This document shows, piece by piece, positions 1 to 8,712 of a DNA stretch of 22,232 bases (its first letter is position 1; each line of letters opens with the position of its first letter). The translations under genes were made by a program, and so were the position numbers. This stretch comes from F23-B02 sp963633225 (GTDB lineage: Bacteria; Bacillota; Clostridia; Oscillospirales; Oscillospiraceae). A model generated the notes under the pieces. The model saw nothing but the letters and a program-made list of their open reading frames with translations. It was not told the DNA's origin and did not search any database. The stretch is taken from assembly GCA_963633225.1 (NCBI GenBank), contig CAVGXR010000040.1, forward strand, positions 1 to 22,232, written 5' to 3'.

Positions 1-11
1 AGCGCAGCGAG

Positions 12-43
12 ATTTTTCGTGAAGCGCAAGCTTCACAAAAAAT
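12..43. repeat. Imperfect palindrome just 3' of the glycosidase-family gene
   Basis: GTGAAGC (19-25) and GCTTCAC (30-36) pair around a GCAA loop. The flanking ATTTTT (12-17) and AAAAAT (38-43) extend the stem after one C/A mismatch, giving about 14 pairs. It lies 15 bases beyond the stop codon of the leftward gene, so it may mark the transcript end. However, the T-run lies within the stem rather than after it on either strand, so it is not a textbook intrinsic terminator. It resembles in style the palindromes at the right end of the window, although the sequence differs. Confidence 0.5.
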
Positions 44-57
44 GTGGCGTTTTTTGA

Positions 58-1293
58 TTATCCGTATATCCATGCGTTGGGCAGATAGCGGCAGCTTATC
101 GCGGTATTCGAGCACTTGGTCACATACTCGCCGTCGTACCACATGACGGCGCTCGTGCCGCCATCCATGTTCATAGCCTGATACGCATCGTAGCCCATGA
201 GTATCTCGGTGCATTCCGGCAGTCCGACACCGAGTGAGCGCCCGACAAGTCTGCCCTCGATGACGAGCATCATAACGTCGCCGTCCTTCGACTGAGCAAT
301 CATTGCACGAGGCTGGATCGAGCGGAAGCCCGACTGCTGGTCGATGAGCGCTTCGCCGTCGATTATGAGCGCCGGCTGGAACTCGACTGCGTCCCTTACA
401 TCGGAGCTTATGCTCGTATCGGCATCGACTATGTACATTTTGTTGTCATTTCTGAACTCAACGCGCTTTCTGCCATATGTGACATGGTAGCCGTACTCCT
501 TGCCCTCGCAGATCGCAAGTCCGTCTACCGTGCCGCCGTTTCCGACACCCTCGGGGTCATAAAAGCCGCTGGCATTCATGCCGAGTATACCCTTGCAGCG
601 CGGAACGAAGCTGTCAAGAAATTCGCCGTAGGAGCCTATATGCTCGGCAGCGCAGCAGCGCACCTTGGATGCATCCTTGACGATAGCGAGAACGCCCTGA
701 TAGCCCGAGCCTTTTATGCGCACGAGCAGCACGCCCTCCTTGGCGTTTACCGCAAGCACCTGATCGCCCTGCTTTGTTTTTATCGTCGTGCCGTCGTCGT
801 CAAGACCGGCCTCGTTTATGTCGATGGTCATGAGCGAGGACTTGTCATACTCGGGATGATCCTTCAGATACTCTTCAAACGAGCTTTTGTCTATCTCGTC
901 AAAGAGCTCATAGAAGCTTGTGTCATCCTTTTCCTCAACGGTGTGATCCCATTTGCTTTCAATGCCCTTCTGCTCATCGTTTGCGGCGTTGACCCGGTTC
1001 ATGACATCGTCTATCATATCCTGCGGGAAAAACATCTCGGCAAGCCACTGGTGGCTCATCGTCTGCATTGCCGTTTCAATATACGCCTCGCGCAGGTTCT
1101 TTATGGCGGGGATATTGGTGTACACAACAAATGCATACAATCCCGCAAGGAGCGCGATTATGCTGAAAGCGATAATAAAGCCCTTTTTGCGCTTTGCGGC
1201 CTTCTTTTTCTTTTTTACCTTGCGCACCTTATCGCCGGCTGGCGCAGCAGAAACGCGCTCGCGCACGGGCGCAGGTTCGGGCTTGACGTACAC
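58..1293 (-). CDS. Membrane-anchored phosphodiester glycosidase (NAGPA-domain) family protein
   Basis: This 411-residue protein begins with a Lys/Arg-rich cytoplasmic stretch (residues about 22-37) and one membrane helix (about 38-60), so the rest should face outside. A linker rich in Asp/Glu/Lys follows. The C-terminal half (about 190-411) has the NAGPA/YigE fold signatures: a GMNASGFYDPEG block, GNGGTVDGL, and near the end MNMDGGTSAVMWYDGE, equivalent to the family's DGGxS motif. The family is named for removing GlcNAc from phosphodiester-linked sugars; bacterial members are mostly untested and are thought to act on cell-wall or exopolymer glycans. The start used is GTG with GGAG six bases upstream. 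The frame stays open without an ATG/GTG/TTG back to a stop at 1447-1449, and the upstream codons look coding, so the N-terminus is uncertain. It follows polC by 169 bases with no clear terminator, so it may be the last gene of that operon. Confidence 0.8.
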   Translation of the reverse strand: MYVKPEPAPVRERVSAAPAGDKVRKVKKKKKAAKRKKGFIIAFSIIALLAGLYAFVVYTNIPAIKNLREAYIETAMQTMSHQWLAEMFFPQDMIDDVMNRVNAANDEQKGIESKWDHTVEEKDDTSFYELFDEIDKSSFEEYLKDHPEYDKSSLMTIDINEAGLDDDGTTIKTKQGDQVLAVNAKEGVLLVRIKGSGYQGVLAIVKDASKVRCCAAEHIGSYGEFLDSFVPRCKGILGMNASGFYDPEGVGNGGTVDGLAICEGKEYGYHVTYGRKRVEFRNDNKMYIVDADTSISSDVRDAVEFQPALIIDGEALIDQQSGFRSIQPRAMIAQSKDGDVMMLVIEGRLVGRSLGVGLPECTEILMGYDAYQAMNMDGGTSAVMWYDGEYVTKCSNTAISCRYLPNAWIYG

Positions 1294-1462
1294 AGGCTGC
1301 TCCGGCTCCCTGCGCGGAGCGGAGCTTACCGTGCTTTTGGACGGTGCCTTATTTCTTGTGGACTTGGAGCTGAATATCTTTATGGTCGTTCCCTTCTTTC
1401 TGTTCGGGTAGCGTTTTGACGTTAAGCGGGCAGAAAAGGTTCCGCATTAACGGACAAAATTT

Positions 1463-4400
1463 TTAAAAGCCCTCGAAAAGATTTATCTGCGAGCTCTCCG
1501 GCATTTCGCCGAACGCACCCATGCGCCGCAGCACCTCAAGGTGGGTGGTACTGACCTTGGGACAGGCAGCGCTGACTTCCTCGACCGATATGTAGGTCTG
1601 GCCGTTTTTAGTGCAGTTTTCAAGGTCGATGGCCGCCGTTTCGCCCAAACCGGCTATAGCGACAAAGGGCGGGCGCAGCTTACCGTCGTCAGTTATCCTG
1701 AACTTCGTTGCGCTCGATTCATAAAGGTCGATGGGCGCAAACTCGAAGCCGCGCATATAAAACTCATAGACCGATTCAAGCGTCGTGAGTATGCTGTCCT
1801 CGTTGGCGGTGGCATCCTCCTTTTGGCGCAGCTCGTATATCTTTTTGCGCACCTCGTCAAGTCCCGCCGTCATCATTTCGGCATCGAAGCTGTTTTTCTG
1901 ACTGCGGCGGTAGAAATAGGCGCTGTAAAACGCAAGCGGCTCATGTACCTTGAACCATGCTATGCGGAAGGCCATCATGACATATGCGACAGCATGAGCC
2001 TTCGGGAAGAGATATGCTATCTTCCGGCAGGATTCGATATACCAGTCCGGCACATCGAGTGCGCGCATCTGTGCCTCGGCATCTCCCGGGAACTCGCCGC
2101 TTTTCTTGACCTTGCCCTTACGCACGGCCTCCATGGTCTTAAAGGCAAGAGAAGGCTCCATGCCCTTTTGGATCAGGTAGAGCATGATATCGTCACGGCA
2201 GCCCACCGTCTCGTTAACGGTGGCTATGCCGTTTACTATAAGGTCGCGTATATTGCCAGCCCAGACATCCGTTCCGTGCGAAAAGCCGGACAGGCGCACG
2301 AGCGTGTCAAACTGCGTCGGCTGCGTATCAACGAGCATCTGGCGCGTAAAGCCCGTGCCGAACTCGGGTATGCCTATGCTGCCGGTCTTGCCGATGATAT
2401 CGTCATCCTCGGGAAGCCCCAGAACCGTGGGCGTTGTGAATATCTTCATGGTATCGGGGTCTGAAAGCAGTATCTCGCGTGCGTTTACGCCGGTTGCATC
2501 CTCGAGCATACGGATCATGGTCGGGTCATCGTGTCCCAGCTCGTCGAGCTTTAGGAGGTTTGACTCCATGCAGTGATATTCAAAGTGCGTCGTAACTATG
2601 CCGCTCTTGGGGTCGTCCGCCGGATGCTGCACGGGGCAGAAATCGGTGACATCCATATCCTGCGGTATGACGACAAGGCCGCCGGGATGCTGACCCGTCG
2701 TGCGCTTAACGCCGACAAGTCCCTTTGCAAGGCGGTTTTCCTCGACCTTTGTGACCTTTATGCCGCGCTCCTCGAGGTATTTTTTGACGTAGCCGTATGC
2801 CGTCTTTTCGGCGAGGGTACCGATGGTTCCGGCGCGGAAAACGTGATCCGAGCCGAAAAGCTCTTCAGTGTATTTATGCGCCTGAGCCTGATACTCGCCG
2901 GAAAAGTTGAGGTCAATATCGGGCGTTTTCTCATTGCCGGGGAAGCCGAGGAAGGTCTCGAACGGGATATCAAAGCCGTCCTGCCGCATGAGCGTTCCGC
3001 AATCGGGGCAGTTTTTCGGCGGCATGTCCGCGCCGCAGCCGTATGAGCCGTCGGTTATGAACTCCGAGTGCTTGCATTTGGGGCAGACATAGTGCGGCGG
3101 CAGCGAGTTTACCTCGGTGATGCCGGACATGTACGCGACTATCGACGAGCCGACGGAGCCTCGTGAGCCGACAAGGTAGCCGTGCTCGAGCGAGTTCTGA
3201 ACAAGCTTCTGAGCTGACATATAGATAACGTCGTAGTTGTGGTCAAGTATCGTAGTAAGCTCGGTATCGACGCGGCTCTTTACGATCTCGGGAGGATCAT
3301 CGCCGTAGATCTCTGTCATTTTGCCGTAAACAAGGTCACGCAGGTCACGGGCCGAGTTTTCGATCTTCGGCGGATACAGATCCTTGGGCAGAAGCTCGAT
3401 ATCATCGACCATGTCCGCAATTGCACGGGTATTTGTTATAACGACCTCACGCGCAGTCTCCTCGCCGAGGTAGTCGAACTCGGCAAGCATCTCATCGGTG
3501 GTGCGGAAGAATATCGGGCAGCCGCGGTCGGCATCGGAAAATTTCTTTGCCGCCTGAAGTATTTTGCGGTACTGCTCGTCCTCGGCATCAAGAAAATGCA
3601 CGTCGCTGGCGGCAATAACCGGCTTGCCGAGCTGCCTGCCTATCTCAAGTATACGGCGGTTGTAGTCCTGCAAAACGCTTATGTCGCTGACTACTCCGTT
3701 ATCGACAAGGAAGCCGTTGTTGCCGAGCGGCTGAATTTCAAGATAGTCGTAAAACGATGCTATGCGCCTGAGCTCCGAGTCGCTCGCGCCGTGCATGACC
3801 GCGCCGTACAGCTCGCCCATTCCGCAGGCCGAGCCTATGAGCAGACCCTCGCGGTGCTTTATGAGAAGGCTCTTTGGCATTGTCGGGGTCTTGTAGAAAT
3901 ATTTAAGATATGACTGCGACACAAGCTCATAGAGGTTTTTAAGGCCGGTCTTATTCTTTACGAGCAGTATCATGTGCCGCGATTTTGCGTGGTCTGCCGG
4001 CTTTATGCGGGCGTAGACCTTCTGAATATCGTTTACCGTCTCAGCCCCCTGCTCTGCAAGCATGGGCAGGAATCTTCCCATTATACGCGCAACGACGAGC
4101 GCATCGTCCGAGGCGCGGTGATGGTTAAATTCCGGCAGGCTCAGGCGGTTTGAAACAATGTCGAGCTTATGGCGCTTGAGGTCGGGCAGAAGTGCGTGCG
4201 ACAGTGCAAGCGTGTCGATATAAACCGGCTCAAAGTCAATGCCGCTGCGCTGTGCCGCCGCTGACATGAAGCCGGTATCAAAATCGGCGTTGTGCGCGAC
4301 TATAGGCCGGTCGCCGACAAATTCGAGGAAGCTTTTCATTGCCTCGGCCTCGCTCGGAGCGCCCCTGACATCGCGGTCTGTTATGCCGGTCAGCTGCGTT

Positions 4401-5464
4401 ATCTCGGCAGGTATATGCATACCCGGGTCAACGAAGGTGTTGAAGCTTTCCTTTATCTCGCCTCCGGCGTATATCACAGCGCCTATCTCCGTCATACGGT
4501 CCGAGCCCGCGTTCAGGCCGGTCGTCTCTATATCAAAGGCGACCATCTCGTCGTTCATATCCCTGTCGCTGCTGCCGTGCACGGCAAGGCTGCCGTCCAT
4601 GTCGTTTACAAAATAGCACTCACAGCCGTAGATTATCTTGACTCCGTGCTTTTTTCCGGCCTTCCACATATCAGGGAATGCCTGCAGAACGCCGTGGTCG
4701 GTGACAGCTATCGCCGGATGCCCCCAGTAGGCAGCGCGCTTTACGATGGCAGCAGGGTCAGTGAGCGCATCAAGAGCCGAAAAACGGGTATGCACATGAA
4801 GCTCGACACGCTTTTCCTCTGCATTGTCGGGACGTATGTATTTCTTTCCGACGACGATATCCTTGGGCTCAAGGATGATATCCTCATCATAGCGGCTGTA
4901 GGTAACAAAACCGTTTATTATGAGGTGGTCGCCGATATTTATCTTGTTTATGATGGACTGATCGTCCTCAGAGCGGAGAAATTTAATTACTCTTATCGAG
5001 CCCGTGAGGTCTGTTATATCAAAGCTCAGCATAGCGCCGTCGCGCTTTTTGAGCTTGCGGCTCGTTATCTCGAACACATCGCCCTCTATGGCGACGCGCC
5101 CCGAGTCCTGATTGAGCTGGCCCATCGGAGTCGGCGCTTTTTTGACACTGTGGCCCATCAGCACCTTGCCGCTGCCTCCCGAGGGTGCAGCCGATGCCGC
5201 AGCCGCGGGTGCGGCGGTCTTTTTTATCTCGGGACTGTCGGCAATTATGCTCGTGCGCAGGCCGTAGTCGGCATAAAGCGCAGCACACACGGCGTTGAGC
5301 TCAGCCGGCGCGGGAGTGCGCGCAAAATGAGCGCGGACGCTCATGGTTCCGGCCTCAAGGCTTATCTCAACGTCGGTAACATATGCTTTTTCAAGGCCTC
5401 CGCAGCTTGACGCATGGCTGGCCGTGCCCGGGAATATTTCGAGAAATGATGTATGTTCGCTCAA
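1463..5464 (-). CDS. polC: DNA polymerase III PolC-type alpha subunit (Gram-positive replicative polymerase)
   Basis: PolC is the replicative polymerase of low-GC Gram-positives, with a built-in proofreading exonuclease. Domains in order over 1333 residues: a variable N-terminus with an Ala-rich linker (about 83-98); OB fold (about 122-205); first half of the PHP domain (HVHT at 223-226, DHG at 256-258); DEDD exonuclease inserted in PHP (DIETTG at 311-316, AHNADFD near 390-396, HHRASDD near 448-454); rest of PHP; a cysteine zinc site (C794, C797, C810, C819, C822); and the polymerase core with PDIDLNFSGEYQ (catalytic D849 and D851). The C-terminal QINLF is a beta-clamp-binding pentapeptide. 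The family is usually about 1430-1460 residues; the shortage is at the N-terminus, before the OB fold. The start is TTG, one base after the ispG stop, with AAGGA eight bases upstream. This implies translational coupling. All catalytic residues are present. Confidence 0.97.
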   Translation of the reverse strand: MSEHTSFLEIFPGTASHASSCGGLEKAYVTDVEISLEAGTMSVRAHFARTPAPAELNAVCAALYADYGLRTSIIADSPEIKKTAAPAAAASAAPSGGSGKVLMGHSVKKAPTPMGQLNQDSGRVAIEGDVFEITSRKLKKRDGAMLSFDITDLTGSIRVIKFLRSEDDQSIINKINIGDHLIINGFVTYSRYDEDIILEPKDIVVGKKYIRPDNAEEKRVELHVHTRFSALDALTDPAAIVKRAAYWGHPAIAVTDHGVLQAFPDMWKAGKKHGVKIIYGCECYFVNDMDGSLAVHGSSDRDMNDEMVAFDIETTGLNAGSDRMTEIGAVIYAGGEIKESFNTFVDPGMHIPAEITQLTGITDRDVRGAPSEAEAMKSFLEFVGDRPIVAHNADFDTGFMSAAAQRSGIDFEPVYIDTLALSHALLPDLKRHKLDIVSNRLSLPEFNHHRASDDALVVARIMGRFLPMLAEQGAETVNDIQKVYARIKPADHAKSRHMILLVKNKTGLKNLYELVSQSYLKYFYKTPTMPKSLLIKHREGLLIGSACGMGELYGAVMHGASDSELRRIASFYDYLEIQPLGNNGFLVDNGVVSDISVLQDYNRRILEIGRQLGKPVIAASDVHFLDAEDEQYRKILQAAKKFSDADRGCPIFFRTTDEMLAEFDYLGEETAREVVITNTRAIADMVDDIELLPKDLYPPKIENSARDLRDLVYGKMTEIYGDDPPEIVKSRVDTELTTILDHNYDVIYMSAQKLVQNSLEHGYLVGSRGSVGSSIVAYMSGITEVNSLPPHYVCPKCKHSEFITDGSYGCGADMPPKNCPDCGTLMRQDGFDIPFETFLGFPGNEKTPDIDLNFSGEYQAQAHKYTEELFGSDHVFRAGTIGTLAEKTAYGYVKKYLEERGIKVTKVEENRLAKGLVGVKRTTGQHPGGLVVIPQDMDVTDFCPVQHPADDPKSGIVTTHFEYHCMESNLLKLDELGHDDPTMIRMLEDATGVNAREILLSDPDTMKIFTTPTVLGLPEDDDIIGKTGSIGIPEFGTGFTRQMLVDTQPTQFDTLVRLSGFSHGTDVWAGNIRDLIVNGIATVNETVGCRDDIMLYLIQKGMEPSLAFKTMEAVRKGKVKKSGEFPGDAEAQMRALDVPDWYIESCRKIAYLFPKAHAVAYVMMAFRIAWFKVHEPLAFYSAYFYRRSQKNSFDAEMMTAGLDEVRKKIYELRQKEDATANEDSILTTLESVYEFYMRGFEFAPIDLYESSATKFRITDDGKLRPPFVAIAGLGETAAIDLENCTKNGQTYISVEEVSAACPKVSTTHLEVLRRMGAFGEMPESSQINLFEGF

Positions 5465-5465
5465 T

Positions 5466-6518
5466 TCAGACGTCCTTTTCTATAAGGTCTATGAGTGCGT
5501 CGCACAGTTGGTCATACGGATATGTTCCCAGCACCTGTCCGTGCTTGAACAGCAGGCCGCAGTCCTTGCCGCCGGCTATGCCGTAGTCTGCCTCCCTCGC
5601 CTCGCCCGGTCCGTTTACAACACAGCCCATGACGGCAACGGTAATGTTCCTGTCTATACCGGAGATACGCTTTTCGACCTCCTTGGCAAGGGATATGAGG
5701 TCTATATTCGTTCTGCCGCAGGTCGGGCAGGACACAAGGCGTATACCCTGCCGGAGTCCGGCAGCCTTGAGTATCGCGCAGGCAGCCTTGACCTCCTCGA
5801 CGGGGTCGGCTGTGAGCGATACGCGAACGGTGTCACCTATGCCCTCGCACAGCAGCGTACCTATGCCGACTGCAGACTGTATTGTTCCGTTCCACGCCGT
5901 TCCCGTCTCCGTAATGCCGACGTGCAGCGGGTACGGAAGCTCGCTTGAAGCAAGGCGGTAGGCCGCTACCGTAAGCGGCACCGACGAGGACTTCATGGAT
6001 ATGCAGATATCGTCAAAGTCATATTTATTCAGAAGCTCAATGTGCCTCTTTGCGCTTTCGAGCATTGCCTCGGGACAGGGGTGCCCGTACTTCTCCAGCA
6101 GCGGCTTTTCAAGGCTTCCGGCATTTACGCCGATGCGGATGGGAATGCCGCGCTCACGGCAGGCCTCGGCTACCCTGCGGACATTGTCCTCACCGCCGAT
6201 ATTGCCCGGATTTATGCGTATCTTGTCTATCCCGCGCTCGGCAACGGCAAGCGCAAGACGGTAGTCAAAATGGATGTCCGCAACCAGCGGCATATCCGTC
6301 AGGCGCTTTATCTCGGGTATCGCCTCGGCTGCCGCCATATCGGGTATGGCAAGGCGCACGATCTCGCAGCCGGCGGCGCGGAGCTGCTTTATCTGTTCGA
6401 CCGTTGCGGGCACATCGTCGGTCTTTGTATTGCACATCGACTGAACGGAGACGGGCGCAAGAGCACCTATCTCCACCGAGCCGGCTTTAATTTTCTTCGT
6501 TGTCTTTCTCTCAAACAT
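5466..6518 (-). CDS. ispG: 4-hydroxy-3-methylbut-2-en-1-yl diphosphate synthase (IspG/GcpE)
   Basis: IspG converts methylerythritol cyclodiphosphate to HMBPP, the penultimate step of the MEP isoprenoid pathway, using a [4Fe-4S] cluster. The compact 350-residue bacterial form is present. It has a TIM-barrel N-terminal part with PLVADIHFDYRLAL and KIRINPGNIG. The cluster-binding C-terminal part has SCPTCGRT (C264, C267) and MGCVVNGPGEA (C299, with Glu306 as the fourth ligand). I chose the ATG at 6518 because AGGGTG lies six bases upstream. A GTG at 6527, which overlaps the rseP stop as GTGA, would add three residues. The gene sits between rseP and polC, where Bacillus has proS. It shares its operon with dxr, so two MEP-pathway steps are co-transcribed with uppS, which uses the pathway's product. 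Confidence 0.95.
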   Translation of the reverse strand: MFERKTTKKIKAGSVEIGALAPVSVQSMCNTKTDDVPATVEQIKQLRAAGCEIVRLAIPDMAAAEAIPEIKRLTDMPLVADIHFDYRLALAVAERGIDKIRINPGNIGGEDNVRRVAEACRERGIPIRIGVNAGSLEKPLLEKYGHPCPEAMLESAKRHIELLNKYDFDDICISMKSSSVPLTVAAYRLASSELPYPLHVGITETGTAWNGTIQSAVGIGTLLCEGIGDTVRVSLTADPVEEVKAACAILKAAGLRQGIRLVSCPTCGRTNIDLISLAKEVEKRISGIDRNITVAVMGCVVNGPGEAREADYGIAGGKDCGLLFKHGQVLGTYPYDQLCDALIDLIEKDV

Positions 6519-6523
6519 ATTTT

Positions 6524-7567
6524 TCACCCTGTTATGAGTCTTGCTATATCGTTATACATTATAAATACCATCAGAAGCAGCAGCAGCACCATGCCGCCTG
6601 CATGGATATAGCCCTCGTATTTCGGGTCGGGCTTTCTTTTGGTCACTGCTTCGTAAACGACAGTCACTATCAGGAAGAACACCCTGCCGCCGTCAAGTGC
6701 CGGAATCGGCAGCATATTCATAATGGCAAGGTTGATGGCGATAAAAGCCGAGAAATAGAGCATACTGTACATCGCATCGGCGGTGCTTGCTGCCGACGAG
6801 CCGGCCTCGTTCATCATATCGACAATGCCGACGGGGCCTGCCATATCATCAACGCCGACAGCGCCGTGGATAAGGTCGCCCAGTCCGAGCCAGACAAGGC
6901 GCGAAAATTCCTTGGCGGTGTTCCAGATATATTCAAGCTTAACGCCGAATGTCGCTTCCTCTATGCCCCACACGAAGCCGAACTTTAGCCCCTCCTCGCT
7001 TTCGATGGTCGGAACGAGCTTCATATCCTCAAACTCTATCTTCTGACCGTCGCGGAGCATGACGATATCGTACACGCCGTTTCCGCGCTCAAGGAACATG
7101 GATACGTCGCTTATGAGATATATTCTGTGGCCGTCGATGCTGTAAAACTCGTCTCCGGCCTGAAAGGTCTCTGGCGTGTTATACCGGCAGCCGTCAAGAA
7201 AGCTGTCGATTATCGGGGCGCGGAAGGCCTGCGCTCCGCTGTACATAACGGCTATGAGCAGAACGCCCAGCAGGAAGTTCATGAACGAGCCCGCGCACAG
7301 TATGATAAAGCGCTTCCAGAAGCCCTGGTTCGGGAAGGCATGGGGATCGGCCGATTCCTCATCCTCGCCCATGGCGCAAAAGCCGCCTATCGGCAGGATG
7401 CGCAGCGAATACTGCGTCTCGCCCTTCTGCTTTTTGAATATAGCCGGTCCCATGCCTATCGAGAACTCATCCACGCGCACGCCGCAGGCCTTCGCAGCCG
7501 AGAAATGGCCGAACTCGTGTATGGCGATAAGCACGCCGAACATTATTATTGCGATAACGATATACAT
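6524..7567 (-). CDS. rseP: Site-2 intramembrane zinc metalloprotease (RseP/RasP family)
   Basis: This 347-residue membrane protein cleaves anti-sigma factors and leftover signal peptides inside the membrane. The first helix carries the zinc motif HEFGH (H17, E18, H21). A single PDZ region spans about 110-180. The second active-site motif NMLPIPALDGGR supplies Asp292. A hydrophobic helix ends the protein. The ATG shares one base with the dxr stop (TAATG), so the genes are coupled. Its place between dxr and ispG matches the Firmicutes pattern uppS-cdsA-dxr-rseP. Its substrate is unknown here; the sporulation or stress anti-sigma factors one might expect are not in the window. Confidence 0.95.
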   Translation of the reverse strand: MYIVIAIIMFGVLIAIHEFGHFSAAKACGVRVDEFSIGMGPAIFKKQKGETQYSLRILPIGGFCAMGEDEESADPHAFPNQGFWKRFIILCAGSFMNFLLGVLLIAVMYSGAQAFRAPIIDSFLDGCRYNTPETFQAGDEFYSIDGHRIYLISDVSMFLERGNGVYDIVMLRDGQKIEFEDMKLVPTIESEEGLKFGFVWGIEEATFGVKLEYIWNTAKEFSRLVWLGLGDLIHGAVGVDDMAGPVGIVDMMNEAGSSAASTADAMYSMLYFSAFIAINLAIMNMLPIPALDGGRVFFLIVTVVYEAVTKRKPDPKYEGYIHAGGMVLLLLLMVFIMYNDIARLITG

Positions 7568-8712
7568 TAGGAAAAATGCTCCCTGACAAATACTCTGGCC
7601 TGCTCGTCGGCAGCCAGTACAGCCTCAAGGTCAGGCTCATTAACTATTTCTATGCTCTCTACCGCCTGCAAAGCACAGTCATATATCTGATTATAGCCGA
7701 GGCGGTGGTTGAGAAACATCGAGACTGCGACCTCGTTTGCCGCGCTCATGATGCACGGTGCTGTGCCGCCGCGCCGTGCGCAGTCCATCGCAAGCTTCAG
7801 GCAGGGCGTTTTTTCATAATCGGGTGCCTCAAAGCTCATATCCTTCATTGCGTAAAAATCAAGATGCGCAAAGGGCGATGCCTTGCGCTCGGGATAGGTC
7901 ATGGCAAGCTGTATAGGCAGTCCCATATCGGGAACTCCGAGCTGTGCAATTACCGTTCCGTCAACGAGCTCGACCATTGAATGAACGATGCTCTGCGGAT
8001 GCACGACGACCTGAATGTCATCCGGCTTTACGCCGAAAAGATGCATGGCCTCTATAAATTCGAGTCCCTTGTTCATCATGGTGGCAGAGTCTACGGATAT
8101 CTTAGCTCCCATGCTCCAGTTCGGGTGCTTTACCGCCTGCTCGGGCGTTACATGCTCAAGCTCTGCGCGGCTTTTGCCCCTGAACGGACCGCCGCTGCCC
8201 GTGAGCAGGATCTTCTTAAGCTCGCCCTTCTGTCTTCCCATAAGGCACTGGAAGATAGCCGAATGCTCCGAATCAACGGGAACTATCTCCGCTCCTGCGG
8301 CTGCGGCTGCCGGAATGACTATCTCGCCGGCGCACACGAGTGTTTCCTTGTTCGCAAGGGCTATACGCTTTTTCTCGCTTATGGCTGCAAGCGTCGGGCG
8401 CAGTCCGACAGAGCCGGACACGGCAGTAACAACGCAGTCAGCCTCGGGAAGCGATGCGGCCTCTATGAGTCCCTGCATACCGCTGCCGATCTTTATATCG
8501 GTATCGGCAAGGCGTGTTTTGAGGTCCTTTGCGGCATTTTCATCGAATACCGCGACAAATTTGGGCTTGAGCTCCCTTGCCTGAACCTCGACGAGCTCCG
8601 TCTTTTTATTTGCCGTCAGTGCAGCGACTGGTATGCCCAGATGCTTTGCCGCAGCGATGCTCTGACGGCCTATCGAGCCCGTAGAGCCGAGAATTGAAAC
8701 GGCTTTTATCAT
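7567..8712 (-). CDS. dxr: 1-deoxy-D-xylulose 5-phosphate reductoisomerase
   Basis: Dxr (IspC) carries out the first committed MEP step: isomerising and reducing deoxyxylulose phosphate to 2-C-methylerythritol 4-phosphate with NADPH. The 381-residue length is normal. Visible motifs are the NADPH loop GSTGSIG (9-15), ALANKETLV, the divalent metal site VDSEHSAIFQ (D147, E149), and NWSMGAKISVDSATMMNKGL followed by E218 as third metal ligand. The ATG overlaps the uppS stop by four bases (ATGA). In most Firmicutes cdsA separates uppS from dxr; here the overlap leaves no room and no remnant. Confidence 0.97.
   Translation of the reverse strand: MIKAVSILGSTGSIGRQSIAAAKHLGIPVAALTANKKTELVEVQARELKPKFVAVFDENAAKDLKTRLADTDIKIGSGMQGLIEAASLPEADCVVTAVSGSVGLRPTLAAISEKKRIALANKETLVCAGEIVIPAAAAAGAEIVPVDSEHSAIFQCLMGRQKGELKKILLTGSGGPFRGKSRAELEHVTPEQAVKHPNWSMGAKISVDSATMMNKGLEFIEAMHLFGVKPDDIQVVVHPQSIVHSMVELVDGTVIAQLGVPDMGLPIQLAMTYPERKASPFAHLDFYAMKDMSFEAPDYEKTPCLKLAMDCARRGGTAPCIMSAANEVAVSMFLNHRLGYNQIYDCALQAVESIEIVNEPDLEAVLAADEQARVFVREHFS

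Noticed and set aside
484..1419. A 311-codon plus-strand frame across the glycosidase-family gene
   Set aside because: It opposes a protein with clear NAGPA motifs and a membrane anchor. It shows no domain of its own.
4292..5410. A 372-codon open frame antisense to polC
   Set aside because: The sense strand encodes unmistakable PolC domains. The antisense product has no recognisable motif.
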